The position numbers and the translations under genes were made by a program. The notes beneath the pieces were generated by a model. It ran no database searches, was not told the origin of the DNA, and saw only the letters and a program-made list of their open reading frames with translations. This document shows positions 48,113-60,600 of a DNA stretch of 64,000 nt, in pieces. The DNA is from Apteryx mantelli (taxonomy: Eukaryota > Chordata > Aves > Apterygiformes > Apterygidae), in the NCBI RefSeq assembly GCF_036417845.1, contig NC_090020.1:43570425-43634424 (forward strand). The letters are read 5' to 3'. How positions within the stretch are numbered: the first letter of the stretch is position 1; each line of letters opens with the position of its first letter.

Positions 48113-49019
48113 CATATCTTTTATGGAATCATCTGAATACTCTGCTGAATATTTGGAGAGAAAGATATCTCATTTCTGCTCTTCAGTGTAGAACTGTGCG
48201 CGTATTTTGCTAGAGTCAACCTGTGGTGTTTCTGCTTTTTGTCTTGGCTGGCTCAGTGCACCAACCTGTCTGGAGAGTCACTTCCAAGAACATGTCTCCT
48301 GTAAGTCCCATGCATTGTTCAAGCTGTATTTTTATATTTTATGATGTAATGGATCAGCAAACTGCAGGTTTCCTTCCTCAGCATTTTCTGGTTGTCCATG
48401 GTTCTCTTGTTTCTCCCGTGCGCTTCCTTGTCTCTAATTACTCATCAGATAGCAGATGCAGTCCAAGTTCCCTTTTCTCTCACCTCTCTGATCCCACGCT
48501 TCTCCTTCCAGCATCGTCAAGTCTCTCTGAACAGCTTCTTCATGTGGATAGACATGTGTGTATATAATTATGCAGAAGAGCGAAGTCAAAGGGAAAATAT
48601 GATGACAAAGTCAAACAATTAAAAACTTAGTAAGGACTGCCAGCAGTCTCGCTTTGCATTCCCACATGCGTGTGGCTGATCATGCTGCTGATAATTACAT
48701 GATCCAGCTGTTTTATTCACAAAACCTTTGCCTCATTTATTGGACAGGATGTGATTCTGGGAGTGAGTCAGGGCTGTGTACTGAAGGAAGTTGCTGTTTG
48801 CCCATCACAGAGGCTGCGAGGTTTGCAGCAAAAGAGCCCAACAGCAGCAGGAAGTGCAAGGAGAGCCTTGCGGTTAGGGCGAGCAAGTGCTGCCCTCAAG
48901 AACCAGGCTGACTCTGCTGCGGGATTGCTGTGGTGCAAAGCTGGTGCCTTCCACCAAAACTCTCAACGGGTGGTTGCACCAGGCATTTCTCACTTCCTGG
49001 GTGCTGAGCATGTAATGCC

Positions 49020-49027
49020 TGACGTCA
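49020..49027. promoter_or_regulatory. Palindromic CRE (TGACGTCA)
   Basis: A perfect 8-base cAMP response element that CREB/ATF factors would bind. Such full CREs are depleted in vertebrate genomes because they contain CpG, so an intact copy outside a CpG island is mildly notable. No promoter is recognised beside it. Confidence 0.3.
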
Positions 49028-49130
49028 GACCTGCTGAAACTCTGTATCTTCTCGGCTGTAACTGAAGTCAACAGGAAAGATTTGCTTTAAACCTATGAAG
49101 AAATATGAAAATGCTGCCCGTTTTGTGCTC

Positions 49131-49145
49131 GGGGGGGGGGGGGGG
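49131..49145. repeat. Poly-G tract of 15 bases
   Basis: This is an uninterrupted G run on the + strand, flanked by AT-rich DNA. It can fold as a G-quadruplex and is a likely place for assembly length error. Confidence 0.9.
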
Positions 49146-50514
49146 AGAAATAGGACACCTAAAACTAAAAAGAAAAGAGGCACAGCTTAAGACAGCACTA
49201 TTGGGAATGTTTCTCAGACTCTAAAATGAAAAGAAAGCTGCCATCTAATATGATAGCTGTGCTGAGAAGACTAAATTCGTTTGCATGTGTGAAGCGTTCC
49301 TGGCAAGAGCTCCATAAACACGCTCGGGAGGAAACTAGTGCAAGTGTCGATGCCAGGCTTAGAGGTGTGTTTTAAAGGCTGAACAAGGCGGGGGAGAGGA
49401 AACAGCGAGTAATAAGCACTTTATTCAAAGTGGGGGAGCTTCCAGGCAGCTTCCCAGCCCCGCATTTAGGGTTGTGGGTGGTGCGGGGGGTCGGTCTCCT
49501 CGGCCCGGGCTGGTCCTGAGCCCTTGGGGACGTGAATGCTGCTCGGCTATGGAGAAGCTGAGCTGTGTTGGTGAAGTGGTCCCCGATTTCCTTTGCTGAC
49601 TCTAAGGGTGCTGCCCCAGGTGCCCGTGCCCCCAGGCGCCCCTTTCCCACGCCAGGGCCTTCTCTTCCCTCCCCACTTCTTCCTTCAGTGGCTGCGTCAG
49701 AAGTTAACTGGTTCTGTAGCCCTAATCCTATGGCAAAAGTAGTCTTCAGCTGCATGCTCCAGTGTATTGCAGCAGGGCTGAAGTAGTTTCCTGTGTATTT
49801 CCTAAATACAGTGTCTGTCTTCACAAAAATAATGTATTTTTTTGATCTGGAGCTTTTTTGTTTGCCTGGGCGGGAAAGGCTGAGACAAGACGGATGAAAT
49901 GTGACCCTTTTCCTGCTGGAGGTAAATTGCTTGGATTTACTGCCACGCGCTAACCTCCTCACGCACCTCTGAAGCCTGCCGGTTTGTCTCCTGGCGCAAA
50001 ATATTAGGTGTGACCTTGAGGGGGCAGAGCCCCCCCAGGACTCGAGGGGAAACTGGGGGAACTTCAGCATTCAGCCCTGTCATTAGTGCCAGGAGGAATC
50101 TGGTAGGAAACGCTCTCCCTCAGAGACCTCGCCATATCTTCATCCATATGCTAAGGCCTGCGGTTTACCCTCAGTTCTGGTCAAAGGTAGAGAAATGCAA
50201 AATAAACACATAAACAGCCATATATCTGGGGAAGGGTAGTTGCATTGACTCTTGCTCCTGTGGTCCAGCCGGCAACGCGCACGCTGGAACGTGATTTAAG
50301 TAACTAGAAGGTGCCATGAGTCAGAGAGAATAGCGCACATGTTGCCCGGCTTCCTTATAAAAAGTGTTAACGAACCAGCGGGTGATACCGAGCCTGTCAT
50401 TTCAGGACAAAAATCTCAAACGGGCGAGCGACAGGTGGCTCAGCAAAACTTTGGGGTCCTTCGGGAGAGACTACACTTTAAATACTCGAGTGAGCGCATT
50501 TGTTTTGATGACGG

Positions 50515-50527
50515 GTCGCCAAGCAAC
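50515..50527 (+). promoter_or_regulatory. Consensus RFX X-box
   Basis: GTCGCC-A-AGCAAC fits the X-box consensus GTYNCC-N-RGNAAC at every defined position. A further GTTGCC half-site follows at 50532-50537, and a TGACG half-CRE precedes at 50508-50512. RFX factors at such sites drive ciliary genes, and with CREB/ATF they act at other promoters. The surrounding 300 bases are CpG-enriched. No ciliary gene is recognised here, so the target is unknown. Confidence 0.4.
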
Positions 50528-52969
50528 CCGCGTTGCCGGCCGGGGTAGGGGAAAATACCCTCCCGGCAGCGCTTCTAGGCACCGGCGGGATCTTCGGTGG
50601 TGAATCACCGCATCATGAATTAGCACTGCTGCTTAGCATGTAAATAGATCGATGTTTCTAAAAGTCCATAGTCAAACATGAGTAATTTGAGCATGAAAAT
50701 GACTCCTGGTTGAACAATACTAGAAAGGGAATCTTTGTTTGAAAAAATTGGAGGCAAACCAGCTGAAAAAAGAGTTGGAGATAGTACCTCTAGCAGGTGG
50801 GCGGAGGCAAAAAGGGATAGTGAGTAGCTCTGGCTAAAAACCAAATGACGCGGGTGACCTCACGTGTTTTCCCCACGGTGAACCCAACCCCAGCGGTTGT
50901 CTCACTTCACCTTTGCTCTGCCGTCACGCGCGTGAAAGCCCATTTGGGGAAGCAAACAAACAAGTGGGGCATTTGCCGTGAAGAAAATATGTTTTTGTCA
51001 ACTTCTCAGGGAGCGTTATGGGACATGGTTAGTGCCGTGCCAGTGTTCTGCGAATACCTGCATCCTCAGTAAAACCCGTACGTCAGTGACCAGCAGTGAA
51101 CCGGGTAGCTGGGGCCGCGGCAGTGCCGTCTCACCCTTTGCTCTCTGACCGGGAGTTGCTGCCCTGCGGGAACAGCGGACACGTGGTGTTCTGGCACGTC
51201 ATAAGCTGGACCAGAGTGTGCCCTTGCTTTTGCTGATAAAAGACTTCAGAAAAGCTTCTTGACTGGGAAAAGCGTGAGGTCTGAATGAGTGCCTGCTACA
51301 TGCAAACTCTGAACTCTCCTTTGCAGCCTGGGGTGGAAATTGAGCATGATCTGGCTCAATTATGTGAATAATGGGGAGGAGAAACCCAAAACCTTAAGAA
51401 CAATCCTAGGAAACTGGCTGAAAAAGCATCGTGGAGGCACTAAATAGCACTAGTGCCGTGAAACGAATTGGCACGAGCGGGCAAGCTGGGTGCTCGAGCT
51501 GCTGCCATCCCTGGGCACGGCGCTGTGGCTTCCCCCTGTAACGGGGGGAACGGGCAGCGTGTAACCCATCATGCTGGGCTTCCTGCTCGCTTCCTCCCTG
51601 TTGCAACCTCAGGGTTGCCATAACGTGTTTTAAGCATGTCCGTATTTGATAAACTATAGGTTGCTTGAGTGTGCAGACATTTGAATGGGGAAGATTTCCC
51701 CGATGCAACAATTTACTCTGAGCAACAGCAGGACGGGTGTCCCCAGGAAGGTATGTGGCTGATGTGACACTCGTGTGACACTATGGCTGGTGAAGAAGCA
51801 ATAGCCTCTTTATTTCCAAGGAACGCTTATTTCAAAAGAGATTAAAAATAGATATTAATTGGACCTGATGCAGCAGTTTTACAAGAAAACTCTGGAAGAT
51901 GACCTCTGTTGGATGGATTACTGTTGATCTTGCATCTGTGCTTTTACTGCAATTCCATATAAGACCATTTCTTAAAAAATTTCTTTTATGGCTCATCCTA
52001 TCTCTCAGCAGCACAACCCCTGCTTGGTGAGAAGGACTAATGTTAGTGGGACAGTATAAAGGAGTGAAGAGTAATTTGAGCAACTTCTGACCATGATGAA
52101 GGCAGCTGTTTGGTTATGTCTCTTGCTTCCCCCACCTACCCAGGGGATGTTTTGTCAGTTCTCTGGTTTATATGTCTATATGTTTGTTAATACCAAACAT
52201 CTTCATACTGCCAGCAGCCCACTCAACTCTAATCTCTGCAGGTCATATTGCAGTTCAGCTGGGTGACCAGGCAATAAGTGAATTGATGCTAACAAAATCT
52301 TCCAGAAGAAAGTAACACAGTGAACTGCAGCAAATACAAAAACATAGATGTACAGTGCTTTTCTTGTTTGTTTGCTTCTGGCACCTAGCTAGTTTTACAA
52401 GCCTTTGGGAGCAAGGCCACGCTATCACTATGCAGGGAGCAAGTGGGATGCCCATAGTTAACGTTGTCCGAGGCCCACGGGGGACCCTTGTTGCCCTGTC
52501 CAGCACAAGGCAAGGCGTAAAGGGGATTTGGCTCCCGGGCTGTCTGCTGCTAGAGACTGGCGGCCGAGTCGCAGTAAAGACTGAACAGCTCGGTGGATGA
52601 TCTGGGTGCAGCCCCGCCTGGCACCTGCTCAGTAGGCAGGTGGGGTGGATGCTTGCGCAGCGTGGGGTTTTTTTTTGGTTTTGTTTTGGTGTGTGTGTGG
52701 GGGGGGAGTTGGCATCTTACATGGGGGAAATGGTATATGGTGAGATTCATCTTCCCCTTTTGATACAAGAAGCCTGACTGCACAAAACCGTATTGATAGG
52801 CCTGTATTGCATGGTTTTATCCCTGAGGGAAGATAGCTGTTTTAGTATCACGTGCATAGAGATTTGATACCATACATACTCTCAAGCAAATAGTGCCATA
52901 ATAGAACAGGGTCTGCTTTAGCTCACAAGTTTCTAAGCTAAAAGGACAACCAGGTTCCTCGAGGGTCTG

Positions 52970-53830
52970 TCAGGTTCACGGGAATGCCAGCGGCAGGGGC
53001 CCGTGGGGGCTCGGCTCCGTTAATAGACGTGGTGGCACAGTCGTGCGTGGCCGGCCGTTACCCACTGCGGTGGAGCGGGCAAGCGATGCACTGTTGGAAG
53101 CAGCCACCGGCACGCGGTGCTGGGACTTTGCCTGGACGATTTTACAGCTTAATCCCTATTAAGACACACTGGCAACAAGCGTCCTTCCCCCTCTTTCCTT
53201 AAGTTTTTTGTGGGATGCCTCCTCCAAGGGCAGTTTTGGGGGGCGAGCGTGCAGGGAACCGGTGCCGGGAGCAAGCCCTGGTGCTCGGGCAGGCGGCGGA
53301 GCTGTCCCCCCTCCGGCGCCCGTGGGAAGCGGTTGCTAAGCAGCCGAATCCCGCTGTGCTCCGCGGAAAGTAGCCTGTGTGGTTTTTTTGTTTTTTTTTA
53401 ATGACAAATTGAGACTAAAACAAATGAATGCTGTGAGAGCAATTCTCTTTCCAAAGATAGAGACCGGTTTCTTTAAATCGTGCTGTGCCACCCTTCTGGC
53501 TCTTGGAAACGAGGCCGCTGCCTTAAATGGGAATGTTTGGTTTGGGGGAGATGCGAATGGTGCTGGCACGCTCCTCTCGCGGCCGGCCGGCGGTGGGAGA
53601 TGCCGAGCGGCCGCGGGGCCGAAACGGCTGGCGGCGGCCGCAGAGGGGTCAGGGCTCCTCCGCGGCCAGGTGACAGAGCGGAGCAAAATGCAAACAGAAA
53701 GGGGCTCCTCCTTGCCGCAGTACTCGGCAGAAGGCACACCGCTGAGCAAGGTGCACGCGGGTGCGAAGGAGCCCGCGCAGCACCCAATCTCGAGCCTCTA
53801 GCAGCAAAGGCGGGAGCCAGTCGGCCTCCC
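52970..53830. promoter_or_regulatory. Orphan CpG-rich islet
   Basis: Two CpG-dense blocks (about 52970-53350 and 53560-53830) stand in otherwise AT-rich DNA far from any recognised coding exon. The right block holds repeated CGGCCGGCC and GGCGGCGGCCG units, and a possible 5' splice donor (GCCAG|GTGACA near 53670). The left block holds an RFX-like half-site (GTTGCTAAG near 53333). This could be the promoter of an unannotated non-coding RNA or a distal regulatory island. Open frames here (about 140-150 codons on both strands) are composition artefacts. Confidence 0.4.
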
Positions 53831-56800
53831 TCCTGGCCATCTCTTACGGGGCTGTGGCCTGAAAACTGCTGATTTAGTGCAACGTTGAATGCTGATGAAA
53901 TGAGATGAAACCACCCGTGTTCCGAAAATATCATTTACATTTGCAATTATGTTTACTGAGATACCCATGAGGCAGAACCTTACCCATCTTACTAGCACCA
54001 GGATCCGCCAACTTCTAATAAATTACTCAAGTCCATTAATTTGAAATGCATCGACTTATTTTGAGCGTCTCAGTTTATGTGTCCCTTGTTTGGGAAAGGA
54101 ATGTGTTTGGAGGAAGGCAGCAAGAACTGAGGGCGCTAACAGCTGTGCAAATAGTGCCTTGGGCATTGCAAGCTGGGCAGAGGGGAAAAAAGTAGATCCC
54201 TGAGAACAATGAACTGAGTTGATGCCTTATAAAAACTCCTTAAAAGTATAAGTGGCTAAAAAAAATTCTAGGTTTCTCTTTGCTTACTCTTGATGTTATT
54301 TTTATTTGCTTAACAGTGCTGAGGACTTAACAGTCCCTGTGATCAGCATTCTTCATAAGAAGAAATATTTTGAAAGCCTGCTATTCTAAATATGGTCCAA
54401 TGTTAGTTGCAGAAGAAACCAAAATAGCAATGGATTCATTTATATCTTTTAAGTTTGGTGTGATCCTTCCCTCACTATTCCTTGCAAATACATCTGCTTT
54501 TCTGATAGAAGTGTTTTAGATGGTCTTGCAGGGAATTATGCTGAGAACCAGATGAGAAAACATTTGACTTGTTTAGCTCGTGAAAACTTTCCTTTAAAGA
54601 AAAAACCTGCTGTTGATGTACCATATTGATGTTGTGCTAAATCTAGCAATGGAGCAAGGATTGGTGCTTGTAGTATTATGAAGGCTTGGGAGCACATCTC
54701 TATCCATACGGCTTTAGGAGCTTATGCGGAGGCACGATCACCTGTCTGTAGCATGTGTGGTACTATATGGGGCAAGCAACGTCTAGATAAAATATAACAA
54801 AAATAATCAACCACTTTTGACCCTGCCTCCTGACGCGTCTGCTGCAGGGAAGTACCCTGTGCAAAGTGGGACGGGTCCAGCCACCTCTGCCCCAAGGCTG
54901 GTGGAGTGGGCGGCCACCACCGCTGCAGAGTGGGCTGGGACCAGGCAACTAGCACCAAGTGCCATCACCCATATATAAATATAGTAATGTAACTCTATCA
55001 GATACCGGGCATTTTAAATGTTTCTGCTATTGGTGGGGAGGAAAGCCTGTTGCTGCTCTTGTGCAATGTGTGTGCATGGGTGTTAGAGAAAGGGAAACTA
55101 AAAGTAAAATAGAAAGACACAATGCGTGTTTGGGGACAACTCTTAATCGTCGGTTCTGATTCTTCTGCCACTCTGTAACGTAGAGGATTTTCCACTTGCA
55201 GATTCACTTCTAAGGAGTTCAATTCATTTTCTTAAAGAAGTATTCTAGGGAATTACTTGATTAATTTCTAGTTTAAGTGGGTAAAACAGTATGACATAAA
55301 ACCTTTCCTGAAGCACTTTTTAAACTTTAAGCAAGTTGAGATCTGAGAGAAACTAAAGATTTTGCTTTTCAGGCTGAAATTTTCCACTCTGTCCTCAGGT
55401 GGAAATGAGTATCATGAACCTGTTTTAACCTAGAAGAGGATGGCCTTGGTAGCAGCAATCCTGGTTTTAGACTGGGTACAGAAATCAACTGATCTATAAA
55501 AAGACCTGAAATTTCTCCAAGGCGTGTTGTTACACTTCTCTTAACAAAGCTTCTGAATACAGTCATTGTAATATGAAAGGACAAGGGCAGCCCAGCATGC
55601 AGAACTAGGAGGCAGTACAACACGTCTGTGTTACCTTTTAGAAATTAATTTGTTAGCATCTTGGTTAAAACAAAACCAAACAAAAACCCTCAATAGGGCA
55701 TTTAGTTGGAATTCAATTTTTTTTTCTGTTTAATACCAACTGGCAGTGAACTGAGAATATTACCTCAAACTAAATTAAACAATTTGTGTTTACAGGCTTC
55801 AGAATGAACAAAGTACTTTGACTCTGAGGGCTGTGCTATTGAAAGGTATTTGTATAAATGCATCAGTTCTGTTCAGAAAACTGTATCTGTTCTGGAAGAC
55901 TCGAGAACTGGAAATTCTCCAGGAAAATGTCTGCTTCTTCTCCATAGTGTGTGTAAGGGTAGTGTTTCCTTGCTGGCACTCGGCTGAAGGTGACTCTGGG
56001 CACAGGCTTGAGGAGGAGAAGCTACAGCTGCTGCTGAAGCTGCATCGACACTAGGAAACGAGCCATCAGACCACGGTGTAAACACCACTGCTGCTGGCTA
56101 TTAATGCTGCCTGTGCTACTTGGACTGCTGTTTGCACTGCTAATTGTAACTTTTTGTCATGCTGTTGAGGAGGCTAAAAGCATGAGTGGTTCCAGAAAAA
56201 GATTAGGCACACTGAATTGACGATTGAAGGAAACATTCTGTGGTCTGCATGCAGTTAAGCCCCTAAACTGGTGACTGCTAGAGTGCATACGTTACTAAGG
56301 AAAGGATCACTTTATACTTGCGTTGTGCTTTACACTTTGTTCAGCATTTAATACTGTCGGGCAATGTCAGGGCAAAGTGTGGGGGTAGGTGGACCCGTGC
56401 AGCCGAACCATTCCTCCGTGGGCTTTGTGCTGCCATGGGCACTTCATCGCTGCTGCAGTTCTGCCCCTTTGCCTCGAGCATCCCAGTGCTATGACCTTCC
56501 CACGGGACTGTGGCTTCAGCAGAGCTCTGACCCTGCCCCTCTACACAGAGGCCACTGAAATGCCTAAGAATGGGCTTTTTCCCTCCAGGCTGCTTTTGCA
56601 AGATCAAGATCAGGAAAATCCCTCTGTGCGTTCTTCCTGGGCCAGCACAATTTCTTCCTGCCCCAACTTGTGGAAAGTAACTTGGGGCTGTCTGGGCTGG
56701 TGCTGAAAGGTGCCGATAACATCTGTGGATAGCGAGCCCCAAGAAGAGCAGCCGAAGCTCTTGTTTCAGTGGTTTTGCTCCTCTCATCCCTGGAATAGCC

Positions 56801-57395
56801 AGTCATGTAGTACATGAGCACAGTGTCCATTGCAGGGTGCAACTTTTGTCCCTTTCCTCTTCTTACCTTCCTACATCAGCTCATGGGGTGGAGCCTCCCC
56901 CTGTATTGGTCTGGTAGCTTAACAGATATCTAGAAAAGTTGCCTTCTGCCAAATCTTCTGCCCCTTGAAGAGCTGGACTGGTTTTCTGCTCTAAACCAGT
57001 CTGCTCCGCTCGGGTGGTTATCTCCCTGACTTTCAGATACGCAGGTATTACACTTTTGGAGACTGCCAGGATGAAGGGTGGTGTGATTCTTAGTCTTGCT
57101 TGGGTCTGTGCAAGTGGCGATGTAATCACCGGTTACGCTGGGGTTTCTGTGCTTGTGGGTTGGTTGTATGTCACAGGCAGAGCAGGAAGCTAAAGCAATT
57201 AATTTGTCAGATTTCTCGAGCACTGAGAGGGCTGGCAAAAGTCTGAATGCAAAGATATGTTACAGTTCTGCACAGAAAGAGCAAGTGTGTTTGAAGAACC
57301 AATCTGCTGGCTGCAGATCTGGCTGGGAAATCAAAGTCTGTTTCAGACAGTTATACTGACAGCTAAGTGGACAGTGAAGTATTACAGGGCTGGAG
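53831..57395. other. Intergenic DNA without recognised genes
   Basis: The sequence is AT-rich to mixed. No coding family, RNA gene or confident repeat was seen. Open frames of up to 148 codons on the minus strand (56341-56787) have no domain signature. Confidence 0.5.
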
Positions 57396-57399
57396 CAGA

Positions 57400-57600
57400 T
57401 CTGGTCCTTTCTGTGCTCTGCCACAGACTTGGGATAGATGCATCAGCTCTTAGCGCCTCATGTTCCTGTTTGTAAAATGAAGATCACCTTTCTTGCTGTT
57501 TATTTGGATTTTAAGACCTTTGTGACAGTGACTGTAGCAGAGTGTGAGGTTTATACAGAGCTTAACGTAAGGGCTGTGATCTTGGATGAAATGTTTAGAC
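57400..57600 (+). repeat. Possible MIR/CORE-SINE-like relic
   Basis: The order 'ctctgccacagacttggg', then 'gcctcatgttcctgtttgta' with 'aaatgaagatcacctttct', and a later 'gctgtgatcttggatgaa', resembles an ancient CORE-SINE of the 'cctcagttccccatctgtaa aatgggg' type. It is heavily diverged. Family and borders are uncertain. Confidence 0.35.
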
Positions 57601-60600
57601 CCTGCACCAGTCCTACCATGGGGACTGCAGCTCAGTGTGGCTGCAGACAAATAAAGAGGTTGGGTTTATACAAAAGGAGGCCAGTAACTAAATTCAGAAT
57701 GACCTACTTAGACCAAGCTTATTGAGTTACTAGGTACTAATGAAATTCAACGTAAAGAGCAACGAGACAATAAAGAGAGGAAATTGCACTGACCTGTGAA
57801 GGGTCACCTTCAGTTGTCGTATTCAAGAGCTAGCACATTAGTGGGGAAAGGTTTGGAGATAAAAGTAATTGAAACAGTAAATAAGCCTTCTGCATGATAT
57901 TTCAAATCAATACATCAGAGGATTATGCCTGCCTTTAAAAATCTCAGTAAAAGTGCTGAATAAAATGCAGTGGAAAATCATCCTAGCCTGTTTCTGTAAA
58001 AAGCTCTTTCTGTTGTGTCCCACCCCCTCCTCCGCCCTTCATTTCAAGGTGTCTGTCCCTGCACAACTGAAATACCACTCAAAATTGTGAAGGGGGAGTC
58101 CAGGACAAAATGGAGAGGTTTTTAGTGTGTTCCCCATTAATAATGTGTCTGTAGATCTGTAGGGGATTTTACTGCATATCATCTGGCTTTACTGAAGGGG
58201 CATGAGTTTCATGCTGGTGTGATGACAAACACACCGGGACACAAACAGGTCTTCCTTGGAAGAAGACCCAAAGTTTGGGTTCTGTCCCTGGGAGAGCTTC
58301 TTTTCCTGCCCTTTGAGAAATTAAACTTGGATGTTTGTAGATGTGTCGTCCCCTGAAGCGTAGATGATGAGGGCTGCTGTGAAGAGATGAGTTGGGTCTC
58401 AAATCAGCTGTGTCTTAAGCCATGGAGAGCTTTGTAGAAGAGGACCTTGATCCATTTTATGAAGCAAATAGGTAGGTGATGGGAGCCTGCAGTGCTGAAG
58501 CGATTTGCGGTGATGGGAGGGTCCGCCAGTGTGAAACCTGGTGTATGTATACAGTCCCACGTAGAGACTGCTAGAAGGTTGATTATTATAAAAATGCCCT
58601 TACTACAAAATGAAAGCGTGAAAACTGGGCAATAACAGGGTGATGTGGATTATCATGAAGGGTTTTAAGCTTCCAAGTTTCCTTTGTTTCCACGTTTGCA
58701 AATGGCAGCTCCTGAGATGGACAGAGCCTGCCTCTCGGCAGAGGGGGCTTTCAGCCTTGCGCACACCCCTGCATCCTAGCACGCACCGCACAGGGTGCTG
58801 CCTGGTCTTTGGCCTGCTGTGAATACATATGGCTTCCAAAAGAAAACAAACAACCTCATCAAAATAAGTTAAACAATCTTTAATAGCCGGGTCTGACGTA
58901 CAAGCAAAGGTTTGCGTGTGCCCTAGCTGTCTCTCTCCACTCTCTTGGTTATTAGCTATAAAATTTCAGCCTACTAGGAGTAACGCTCAGACCAAAACAT
59001 GGCAGTCTCCTGGCTACGTGCCTTTGCTTCTCTTCAAAGACGTTTTTGGCTGAGAAAATAACCAACTGTTCTTTTTATGTAAGCCAACACTTGGTAGAGC
59101 TGCCTTTGAGCAGAGATCACTACAGGGAATTTTGGCCATTTTTTCCTAGTCTCAGACACCATCAGCTCTCAATGTAATGCATGTCCAGAGCAGCATTTGG
59201 CAAGCATGCAGCGGTTATAGTTAGCGACAAGAGTTGTGTAACCTGTTTGTCAGGACTGGGGACACAACTTTGATCTCGACCTTTTGTTTGTTTTCTCGGC
59301 TGTAGGTCTAAAAGTACAATGGGTGAACCTGATAAATGGCAGATGAGTCACTGAGGCCCTGGGTTTATCATGGGCCAAAAGCAGCTTTGGGCCCTCTTCA
59401 CCCCACGATAGTCCCAGGCAACATGGCGCGGACCTTCCACCTCGCTGGATGTGGAGGCACCGCTTCGCTCTGTGCTGAGACCAGAGCTGTGCCTTGCCAA
59501 AGACTTTCCAAGTTGCACTTCTATAACAACTCATATAGAACAGCATGCTTAGAAAAGAATATCTGTGACACTAGGTACAGAGCTATTTGTGATATTTATT
59601 TCAATGCTTCCAACTTGGATGCAATAAATTCGCCATCTCATCCCTGTGAAGCCCGCTTCTCTCGACAACTGGGTTGCGTTTTAAGGGAGAGGGTGTAAGT
59701 AATTCCTCCCATCTGATTTGTGCTGAATAACGTGCTAATGGTGATGTTTATCCCCGAGTAAACGTTAGTAGGTGTTTCCTTTGTTTGTGTCAGTATCTAT
59801 TGCATAAGGCCACGGGTCTGAAGAAAATGATTCACACGGCTGGTAAGAGGAATACCACTGGCCTGTATTTCTTCCCAGCAGGGAAGGCATGAAGAGACTC
59901 ATAGCTGAGCAAAACTTCCCAGCAGCACAAAATTATGCTAAGTTATTGACACAGAAATTTCAAAAGGACTGCAAAGAACATCTGGCAGCTTCTGCTTCGT
60001 GTTTCCTCTTTCCCTAAATAATTGAAGTGCTTTAATTAAGTTGCAGTCTTGGCTGTATTTATCACTGGACTTTTTCAGAGCCTTTTGTCCCAGGGCCTTA
60101 AAGCAAATGACCGAAGTCGCACAACGCTCCCGGGAGATGCCCTGTCGCCTTCCTGATAGGCGAAGAAATGGGGAACACAGAAATAGCCAGCTGGCAAGAA
60201 GTTGCAGGAAACTTTTAGCAGAGGGAGGAAGGAAGTGGGGGGTCTCCTGGGGAAGCTGCAGCTTCTTTATGAAAGCCAAGCTTGACTGTGGGATACTATA
60301 TCTGCTTTCTATTAGTTCAAAGCACTTTTTACAGGAAAAGATGATTTCTAATATTGGAAATAAGGACTAAAATATGCACGTGCCCTTCCAAGGGCAAAAA
60401 TACTTTCCAAGGCTTCTAAAAAAGCGCTGCTTGTGTCAGGCAAGGACACTGCACAGTTCCTTCTGCTCCGTTTAAAAATATCTCATGGTTATAACCGATG
60501 TAAACATATTGCCAACACCCAGGCTGGATCTCTGGAGTGCACACTTGACAGCATGGATAAACTTGTCCTTAATTAAATAAAGACAGACATGTTTACCCTT

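Larger units (their letters stand above)
48113..52965. other. Intergenic DNA with scattered CpG-rich patches
   Basis: No gene was recognised. Moderately GC-rich stretches occur at about 49440-49700 and 50270-50600. A 232-codon open frame on the minus strand (49372-50070) has no recognisable domain and no start or splice support; I treat it as chance. A 15-G run is at 49131-49145. Individual motifs are listed separately. Confidence 0.5.
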
